In this document: in pieces, positions 1 through 9,200 of the stretch
How the letters are laid out: each line of letters begins with the position of its first letter
Numbering within the stretch: the first letter of the stretch is position 1
From: Stachybotrys elegans
Taxonomy: Eukaryota > Ascomycota > Sordariomycetes > Hypocreales > Stachybotryaceae
Reading direction: 5' to 3'
Assembly (NCBI GenBank): GCA_020746835.1
Contig: JAGPNK010000007.1
Span: 62,001 to 126,000 of the forward strand
Length of the DNA: 64,000 bases
Notes under the pieces: model-generated
Told to the model about the DNA's origin: nothing
Databases searched by the model: none
Seen by the model: only the letters and a program-made list of their open reading frames with translations
Program-made: the position numbers and the translations under genes

Positions 1-316
1 CTCTCTGCTGGACGCGAAAAAGTCGATAACCTTCTACGGACTACCCGAACGGGTTGTTAATGCTCGTGAAGCATTGCCAGTGTATCATGCTGGCAATGGC
101 CGCACTATGCTTCTCGGAATCCTTGCACACTTCTCCGCCTGGACGGGTCGATACGAAGCATGTGATATCATACTCATTGGAGTGGCCTGGCTCGGTATCA
201 ACGACTACCTGGTAGGTAGGAAGTACGGAGACAAGCGCTGGGCTTGGACTCCACTAGTCAGCTCCTTTGCTTTTGCACTTTGTGGCTTGTTTGGTCTTAC
301 TCAAGGCCAGGAGTAG
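1..316 (+). CDS. C-terminal part of a DUF4267-like small membrane protein (cut by window edge)
   Basis: The reading frame is open from base 2 to a TAG ending at 316, so only about the last 104 residues are present and the start lies outside the window. The visible part reads FYGLP, then YHAGNGRTMLLGIL, then two further hydrophobic stretches (IILIGVAWLGINDYLV and TPLVSSFAFALCGLFGL). Short proteins with a glycine-rich GxR turn between membrane helices and a motif like FGLP near the front are typical of the DUF4267 family, whose function is not known to me. Everything upstream, including introns, is unseen. The assignment rests on pattern recall, so it is moderate. Confidence 0.55.
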   Translation, partial: SLLDAKKSITFYGLPERVVNAREALPVYHAGNGRTMLLGILAHFSAWTGRYEACDIILIGVAWLGINDYLVGRKYGDKRWAWTPLVSSFAFALCGLFGLTQGQE

Positions 317-1662
317 CCCGGGTCGATGGATGGCTGCGTGGTCGCATTATACGCATTATGGGAAGCCCAAGCACACCTGGGCGGATATGGCACACCTATC
401 TGTCGGTAAATAAATATTAATCAAGCATGGATAGCAGCCCTGCGCCTATACTCAGCAGCCATCCAGTAAAATACACTGGCTAGTATCAGCCTTGACATGA
501 TGAACGCTCCCGCCAAGCCGGCCAGCATGAGCAAGGCCAGAGCAAAGAGCAGGTGTTTCACACCCAAGACCAGAGAGAAATTCCCAGTAATAGCCAGAAC
601 TAGACTGGTATGACGAGGTAGATGGCTTAGCAGAAGGTTGCAATTTTTGTCCATTAGCTAGATGCATTTAGAGGTAGGAAAGGGTTATCGGTTACACCAG
701 AAGTGGGCTCAGGTCGTCACACCAACAGCAAATAAGCAGCATGCATCTTCTGAGACAAGGATACGAACAATTGCGCTGCACACTGTGTACATGCAAGGAT
801 GGCTTGTCTACTCTGAGCCTCAAAGCTTGGTTAAGGCCTTGGCTTCCTGCAGTCAGCGGTCCTATCGTAAGCCCCAAGGGCCAGTTCAGGCCACTCGTAC
901 ATGAATACGACAGCTGCACCTCCAGCTCATTGGCTTTCGTTGGCATCTTTCATGAGGCTGCAGGTTGGGAGGTTGGTTCGTTTAGCAGCTTGCCACCCGC
1001 AAGTACGAGCTGAACTGCCCATTCCTCAAATTAGCAGCATGTTCCCCGCTTCAGCAGCTGCTCCAATGTACTGTTGAGCCAGCCCATACATTCACTGAGG
1101 AATGATGCAAGGCTCGGAGACCTCCTCCGCCTCCAGTTCACGAGCAGCATCGTATGATCAGGCGGGGGAACAATGACCTCAGCATTGCAGTGCCCGATAC
1201 CACCTTCTCTCATTGCAATATTATTGGTGACTTATTTCCCCGTATTTGCCCATTCATGAGCTATAATGCACAAATAGCGTATTTCCAGAGCGCGAAGAAT
1301 TCTCCAGACTTCGATTGCGGCCAACTACATGTAAGCATGTGTTATGCAAGGCTCGGGGCCTTTCTATCGTCCATTTCCACTGGCTTTGGGCAGGCAGCGG
1401 TATATATGTTGGTTCAAATCTGCAGGGTGGGCTGTTTGTTCCGCAATCTCGTGGCATGACTTGGCCCAGGTAGATGTTGAGTAAGCTGCATATTGTTTCC
1501 ACATCACCACGACACACTCATCTAGCAGTTCGTCAAAAGGGGAGACATTGCTTTTTGTAGCATGGCTTTATCTCGATATATAGGGAGAAAAGAAATAACA
1601 CTATACTCACTACAACGCCATCTCCTCAACCCAGAGCCGTCATGTCTTGTGCTGCCTCTACC
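317..1662. other. Intergenic, no gene seen
   Basis: About 1.3 kb between the DUF4267-like gene and the 3' end of the ankyrin/coiled-coil gene. Only short overlapping frames of about 100 codons or fewer occur on both strands, none with a recognisable domain. I see no repeat, tRNA or mobile element that I can support. Confidence 0.5.
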
Positions 1663-4600
1663 TTAGCTTCGTCGTGCATTCTTTGCCCGAATCTCTTCCA
1701 TCTTCCAATCATGAATCGCCTCTTGATGATTAAGTTCCTTCCTTCTAATTCTTGTCTGGTGTTTATCCGCCTCGACCCTCAGCGCCTGAACGCTCCTCTG
1801 CGCCGCAAGTTTCTTCGCAGCAGCTTCTTGGGCGAGCGCTTGAGCGCTCCTCTGCACCACGAGCTTATTCACAGCAGCTTCTTGTGCAAGCGCTTGGGTG
1901 CTTCTCTGGGTCACAAGCTTCTTCGCAGCAGCCTCTTGGGCGAGTAGGTTCTGCATCCTCTGCTGGCCAATCTTGGCCTTTCCCTGCTGCTCTCGGAAAT
2001 CCAGTTTCAGCTTTTGCTCTGCCTGTAGCGCTACCATCGAAATGTTGAGATTTCGGAGCTTTGCCTCCTCGGCTTCTCGTTGGGCTGCCGCCACAAGAGC
2101 ATTCTTCCGCTGAATGGCATCTTGCTGCTGCTGCGACTTCTCAGACAGGTTGATAACGTCGGTTTCATGTGCTCGCATAGAGTGCTCGAGTTTCTGATCA
2201 ATGCGTCTATCCTCAATCTCAACCTTCTTCCATGCCTTCTCATCCATGTGTCGTATGGCTGTTTCGTGGTCGAGCTCCGCCTTGCGTCGAGCGGCGTCCT
2301 CGTCTTTTATCTTTTTCGGGGCGCCCACCGAATCGATTGGCAGATACTTGCCAGCATCGCCTGGGCCGTACTCTGGGTAATAGAAGTCCTGACACTGGTT
2401 CATGAGAAGCAGGTCTTGCAGCCCTTCGACGTACTTGGGGTCTCCCTGATAGCAGCCCTTTCGGAGGTACATTGTAGGAGAATAGTACCACTTGGTGCCA
2501 GTCTCCAGGTTTGACACAATGTAAAGGTTGTTAGCATCATTGACAAGGGACCACATTGCTTTGCTCAACAGCGCCCGGGTAACTCGCAATGGCTTCGGGT
2601 TTTCCATGGCCAGGAACAAGGAATTTTTACCGCTCATCGCATTGCGGCTTAGAGGGTCAGCCTTGTACTTCATCAAGGCTTCAATCGTTTGCTCCAGCCG
2701 GACCATGTCCTCAGAGTCATCGCAGCGATATGCCAACTCTTGCAGAGCAGTCCGTCCACATTGCTCTTTTCGGGAACTGGGGAAGTTGGCATTGTGCTTG
2801 TTCTTCAAAAGCTCCAAGACAACCTCGTGGTGAAGGTTGCGAGCGGCTTCATGAAGGCTGCAATCATCAGGCCTTGCTTTCCCTCTGATAAGTGCCTTGA
2901 CAGCTGTCAGGTTGCCACTTTGAGAAGCATAGAAGGAAGCGGTAGACTCGAAGCAATCTTTGGTGAGTGGATTGGCTTTTGCCTCCACCAGCGCCTCCAC
3001 CACGTCAGCCCGCTGCGCCTGTGCTGCCAGGATCAAGGCAGTTGTCTTAGACCTGGGGGCGGTGTAGTCCACATCGGCTATTACCAGAAGTCAGTATCAG
3101 GATTTTTCGCTCTCGGTTGCAGACCTACCTCTTGCCTCGATAAGGATCTTAACGGTTTCAATTGGGACCGTTCGGCAGTTCGCCATGGCCCACGACATAA
3201 CTGTAGAAGCCTCCTCACAGTCCTTATATAAGCTGGTGAGAAACTTGGTGTTGACATTGCATCCCAAGGAAATCAATTTCTTGACCAGTGTAGTGGACTT
3301 TGGGTGAACTGAGATGCAGGCAGCAATGACCGATAGACGAGAGAGTGGCACAGTGATGTCGTAGTCAATGGTTTCTCCTGAAGCCCTGGATGCTTCCATG
3401 ACCACGTCAATCATGGACAGAACAGTGTGCTCTTCGTTCGGGGTCAAGATCACTGTCGCAAAAGCATGAGACAACGATGTTTTCGCCAATTTCTGGGCAG
3501 CCAAATTCTCCAGCAGCGCCACGTCAGCGCTTTGAATGGCGATTTTGAGCGCTTCGCCTTCTTTGTAGTTGACGTCAGCGTCTAAAAGCAATGTGTTCAC
3601 CATGTCAAGTGAGGCTCTGCGTCTGACGTAGGATTTCAGAACTGTCAACAGGCTTGCGTTGACGTGGGCCCCCTTGCAGCCCATGTTAAGAAGAGAAGTG
3701 ACGATCCATAGGTTCTTATCGGACTGCCATTCAGTCGTGGCCTTGACCATACTGCAAAAGGCCCTCTCCACGCACTCGCGACTGATGAAGGGTACGAGAA
3801 GCTCAAAGGCCTCACGATGGCATCTGCCAGCAGCTATGCAGAAGGCCTCGTTGACATTTTGTCCATGAGCCCCCCGCAAGAGCAGGGCCTTGACGACATT
3901 GAGGCCGGGTAGGCTTAGCCAGTCCTTGGATCCCGAAATTGCGGAAGTAAAGCCTTCCATCACGATAACCTGGGAAGCTTGGGAGAAAGGTGCGAGATAT
4001 TCCACAATGTCTATGTTGAACTCGCTTGCCGCTGCTGCCATCGCTACCAGTCTCAGCTGGCTCTCGGATCCTCTTGGGGCGGCTGCAAGAAGTAGATCAA
4101 TGCTTCGGCGCCTGATACTTTGATCCTGAATGCTGTTGGCCAACTTCAATGACACTTCAAGCGTCTTGATAGATGGCCGGAATTGGACAAGCAGTCCAAC
4201 GTCCTCTGTATAGCCAGAGGCCACCGCCCTGGTAAAGGGCAGCCCGCCATTCCAGTTGACATCGGCTTCTCCCTTGAGGAGGAGAAGTCGGGCCAGCTCC
4301 GATCGCCGCTTCTCATCTCCATACATCAATTTCCTGTCCAAAACTGCCGTCAGGACCTCGGAAATGCATTCTCCACGCACTCCTACAGTGAGCAGCATGT
4401 CGACCATAACGTAGGCAGAGGCAAGGTCTTTGAGCCGAATAGTTTGTTTCATGGCTTCCACCAATATATGCATCGGGATTCTTTGCTGTAGGAACGCCTG
4501 AAGGGCCTTTAGGTTGTTGGTGCTAACAGCGGCGACAATGGCGGCGCCATTATTACTTGTTGCATCTGCGCCGTATCCAAGAAGTAGGGAGATGAGGCTT

Positions 4601-5514
4601 GCATCTTTTGTTTTAACAGCAGCTCCCAGGACCGTATTGGTGTTTGGTCCTTTAGCTCCTACAACAAGACACGCCTCGAGAGTGTTGAGGAGCTTTTGTC
4701 GATAGGCGTGACCAAGGGCGTCATCCCAGAACTGGACAGGAAGTCTTCCCTTTGCGTTTGAGACTGCCATAACAGCCACATCTTCCAGCCCAGCCTGTAT
4801 GGAAGATATAATGGGAGCCCCATTGCTGTATGTTGGATCTGCTCTCTTGGACAGGAGTAGACAAGCCTTGCGTGTATCTTTCTGTGAGATGGCGTGCATC
4901 AAGCCCCGATCGCGGCATTGTTGGCATGCACCGTTCGTATCTCGGAGAAGGACTTCCAGCATATCGATCGAGCCGGTGTCGACTGTTGCAAGAAATCGGT
5001 CGCATAGGGGCGAGGCGTCTGCACCTCGAGCCATGATGATGGAAGCTTTGAGCGCATCTCCGGAATCGACAGCAGCGGGCAGAGCTTCACTAACGGACGT
5101 GGGATCTGCACTCTGCGCCAAGACGTAGACAATATCTTTGGAGCAGTTTCGCATGGCATCTTTGAGGATGTGGTTTCGGACGTCGTCTTGGTCGATCTCT
5201 TGGAACCTCTTGAGGAGGCTTGTACTTTTGCGTCGTTCAAAGTTGACATCTGCGCCTTGGTTGAGGAGTGCCTGAACCATGCCTGGCGTACACCCAGCGA
5301 CCTGTCCGCGGCAGATCTTTGAGAGGACAGGGTTGGCGTCTTTTATTGTGTACTCTCCCGATCGTGATTTGCCGCTCTCGACGCGGTACTGGTTCATGAG
5401 CTCATGAGACCGGCGCTGATCGTCAGTACTGGGCAGCATAGACACGGAGTGCAGGCTGGAGAATCGACGCTTCATCGACTCGCTCAGAGGCGGCGACAGC
5501 GGCGGGGACATCAT
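1663..5514 (-). CDS. Ankyrin-repeat protein with C-terminal coiled coil
   Basis: Two exons on the minus strand: 5514-3129 and 3077-1663, joined across a 51-nt intron (3128-3078) with donor GTAGGT, a TACTGAC branch point and acceptor TAG. The join is phase 1 and yields KILIEARADVDYTAPRSK, an unbroken ankyrin helix, giving about 1266 residues. Residues 30-800 are many degenerate ankyrin-like units (patterns such as LLLGYGADATS, LLLDADVNY). Residues 800-920 are more canonical. From about 1050 to 1260 the protein is a highly charged Gln/Glu/Ala/Lys coiled coil ending in three 18-residue tandem repeats. There is no signal peptide or membrane segment, so it is probably an intracellular scaffold. 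The start was chosen as the first ATG of the long frame, preceded by an untranslated region without in-frame continuation. Its biological role is unknown. It is transcribed divergently from the giant acidic-tail gene. Confidence 0.85.
1789..1950 (-). repeat. Three 54-bp tandem repeats inside the coiled coil
   Basis: The last part of the ankyrin/coiled-coil gene contains three consecutive 18-codon units of the form LAQEAAxxKLxxQRSxQA. They differ at only a few positions, for example AAAKKLVT, AAVNKLVV and AAAKKLAA. The repeat keeps the reading frame and heptad-like spacing, so copy number could vary without breaking the protein. Confidence 0.8.
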
Positions 5515-6290
5515 GATGCCTGTCTATTGGGTGTCGTCAAGGAGAGTAGAGGCAACCTGCTTGTAGAATGATCGGGCTGGTATGGAATTTGAAGAACTGG
5601 CCTAGGTAGTACCCAGTCACCCCATCTGGGTTTGGAAGATTAATAACAAACTAAGCATGCTACTTCTACGGGGAGGCGCTTTGCATGGGCTGCAAGTTCA
5701 TTCGATCAACCTCCTTTCAGCCGCATAGCATAATTGGAGACATGGGATACCCGAATTAGATTCATGCAGCCCGTCGGACCAGATACCCTTTGCAGGATAG
5801 CAGAGCGTCAAGGAAATGGTAAGGCTCTCGGTGGCAACGTCGGCAACTGGGGTTGATGCGACCATCAGGAGGCTGAAATAGTAGCCGAGGGCGACAAAAG
5901 TCCTCTTTTCGTCTAGAGTGCGAGCCTTGTTTTTTCGTACTGTGCAGGACAACGCCCACATACTGGATTGGGGTCGGTAAGTCCGTCAGAGCCGCGACGT
6001 AGAAGGATCAGGCTGCATGCATCTGACAGAATATCAGGCTGCCAAGCAACATGTGCATACAACCCTGCAGCCTGATTCACAGGTGTAATTTATTCGGTAT
6101 CCATATGAAAGCAGTGGCTTACTCACTGCAAGTTTCTTGATAAAAATATGAGCGTCCTCATCTTGCTATAGACAGCCCATAAGAATGCAATCCGCCAAGG
6201 AGCAGATGTGAGGTGTCTTTCTCTTATTCACACATAGGCTTCAATTCATCTTACTCACATCCTTTTACCTTTAGCCCCATTAACATCATC
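5515..6290. promoter_or_regulatory. Divergent promoter region
   Basis: 776 bp separate the start codons of the ankyrin/coiled-coil gene (minus) and the giant gene (plus), so this interval must hold both promoters. Frames of up to 87 codons on the minus strand have no recognisable domain. No clear TATA box could be assigned. Confidence 0.45.
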
Positions 6291-9200
6291 ATGGCGCTGA
6301 AGCCTGCTCAAGGCTCTGCAGAGCACGTCTCGTCCCTGCTGTCCATCTGGCAGAGCTGCCAACACCACCAACTCGGCGAATCTACCGTTTCAACTACTAG
6401 CCATTACCCAAGTAGGCTCGGTTTCTTTTCTTCCAATGCTCCTGTAACAGTCTATTATGTGGAAACTGGAAAGATCTGTTCCGCCTGCCTTGTTCTCCTC
6501 GTCCCTGACGGGTACAACTTCTACACAACACTCCCCAAACCCAACAGCCGAGCCGGTGCAGACCCTCCAGCCGGAACACCTCCAGCCGGAACACCTCCAC
6601 AGAAATGGCTCAATGCCGGTAGGAACGTCACCGATTTTGTGGAAGTAAAGCAAATTGGAGCATCTGCGTCGTCAAACTCTACCCTGGTCCCCATGCCTGC
6701 CAGTGCCATTGCAAAGGGGGCATGGCAGTGGATTCAAACGCAGCAAAAGCCTTTCTACATCGATCAACTGCATCTCATTCCACGATGGTCCCCGCTGAGT
6801 GAGAAGACTGCGGCGGAAGATTCCATAATTGCCTGGAAGCATGGGGTCCCGTTCCCAGTGCCGGAATCTTTGCGGGCAGCAGCGACAGCCACTGAAAAGC
6901 CTCAACAATCGGTCAAAGAGGTGGTCGAGTCAATTGAGATCCCGAATTCGGAATTGCCAAAGCTAGAGGCAGACCAATCGACCAAGAAAAGAACCTCGGA
7001 AGCTAAACCGAAGGCTTCGAAGACTAAGTCGGCTACAGAAGGTGCGGACAAGGAACGACCCAGGAAGATATCGGGTGTGAAAAAGAAGACTGAGCCCGAA
7101 GCCGAGACTGAGCCCGAAGCCGAGACTGAGCCCTCACTAGGTGATGCCAAGCCAGCAAAGCCTAGTGGTATCAAGAAGGAGTCAGTCTCCGCTTCTGAGA
7201 AACCACAATCTTCTTCGGGCGATGTCAAATCTGCAGAGCCTGTGAAGATCAAGAAGAAAGCAGTTCTTTCGCCAGAGACACCCAAGCCCTCGCCAAGCGA
7301 GTCCAAGCTGGAGATGCCCAAAGATACGCAGTCAAAAGAGTCGCGGCCGAAGCCAGGTGTTGCTGCTGAGAAGCAAGGCAAGAAAGATGTTGAACCACCG
7401 ACCTTGGAGAAAGGGGATGGTAGGAAGACGGTCAGCGATAAGTCAACGACGCCTCAGGCTATTCAACCTGGCATTCTGAGCCAAGGCGCCAAGGCTAAGA
7501 AAGACCAAGAAATGGGAAGCACATCAACGGTGATGTCTGAGAAGCCAGGCTCTCAAGCACAAGCTCCAGGGAAAGCCATCATTGGTAAAATCCCCTGGGA
7601 GAAGGCCATACCCAAGAGTGAGGGCTCCAATACGCCGGTAGCCTCTCGTGAAGCACAGCTCGGGCCTCAATCCACCAGTACTCCACCAAAAGTATTCCAA
7701 GTCGTAAGAAAGTCTGTGGGCACAGTTGGCGAGAAAGCCGACTCTCAGAAATCGGCGGTTGGTGCGGGAATCATTGAGAAAGAGCCCCAAAAGAAAGACG
7801 TGGCTGAGAAGTCGACACTTGAGAAAGCTGTCTCTGGCAAGCCGGACCTCAAGAACGCGACGGCCAAGAAGGAGGTCAAGAACAAAACAACTACGACTGA
7901 TCCTGCTGATAAAGCACCTCACAACAAGCCCGTCTTTGGGGGAGAGCTTAAGGCTAATGAGGTAAGGCCAAAGCAGGTGAAGCCAAATGAAGCGAAGCCG
8001 GGGGTGAATTCGGACGCGAAGCTGGACGTGAAGTTGGCGGTAAAGCCAAAGGAGGTGAAGCTAGACGTGGAAGCGGATATGAAGCCGAAAGAGGTAAAGC
8101 CCAAGGAGGTGAAGACAAAAGAAGTGAAGCCAGAGGTGAAGCCAGTGGTGAAGCCAGAGGTGAAGCCGGTGAATCCAGCGGTGAAGCCAGAGGTGAAGCC
8201 AGTGGTGAAGCCGGTGAATCCAGCGGCGAAACCAGAGGTGAAGCCAGAGGTGAAGCCAGAGGTGAAACCGAAGGTCCCAACTACACAGAAAGCACCAGCA
8301 GCTCCGGATAAAAGCAAGCCACGTTCGGTTGATGTCAAAAGGCCAACATCAGTATCGACTGAAAGGAAGAACAGCGAAAGCTCGGAAGTGCCTCCACTTA
8401 AGATTTCCCGAAAGCCACTGAAGAGCACAACGGACCCAAGCGACGCGAAGATTGCAAAGGAAAGCAAAGTCAAGGTGAGCATTCATGCAGTAGAGGATGC
8501 TGCCACGGCTAATAAAGATCAGCCCAAATCTTCCTCGGCGATAGCAGAAGGCCCGGTAAAGCCCGCCGCAGACCCCAAGTTATCTACACTCAAGCCCGCA
8601 GCGGGCGAGGCAGTGAGAGCCAAGAGCCCGGCTGCCCCCATTGGCACGTCGACAAGAAGCCATACCTCAGTCACTGGAAACAACCAGGTTTCTCGAGATG
8701 CGGCGGTATCAGTTGGTATGGGCTCTATTTTGCAGGCGCCTGGTTATGGACGCGAAACGACACTGGCCGTAGTTGTCCCAGAGAAGTCACCTCAGCTCTC
8801 GCAGCCTTCACTAGGACGTGGTCAAGACCTTAAACTGTCGGACAGAACAGTTGCAAGTGCGAAGCCGCCTAAGAAAAGCTACGATGACAAGGATTTGCGA
8901 CAGCCATACTTCTCATCAATGGGACCTGCCAACCCAAGCTTACCACTGGTTGCGCCTCCGATTCAGGGGAGTGTGAAGCCTGTAAGAGTGCAGAAACCTC
9001 TCAGTAATCCCTCCATACAGAACGAGAGCGGATTCAAGTATTCTGTAGCTCAGCCCCCTGGAAGGATGCCTTTGGAAAATCCAGTTCGACCCAATGCAGT
9101 CGTTCAGCAAGACAACTGGTTGGCTACAGGCCCAAGAGGGTCCCGGGAAGTCGGTGGTCCCAAAGGCAGTGCTGCTCACGGGCCGTCAAACTGGGCACAG

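Noticed and set aside
6412..6450. Possible 39-nt intron (GTAGGC..ACAG) near the start of the giant gene
   Set aside because: Shorter than every other intron in the window and the frame is already open. Branch point not evident.
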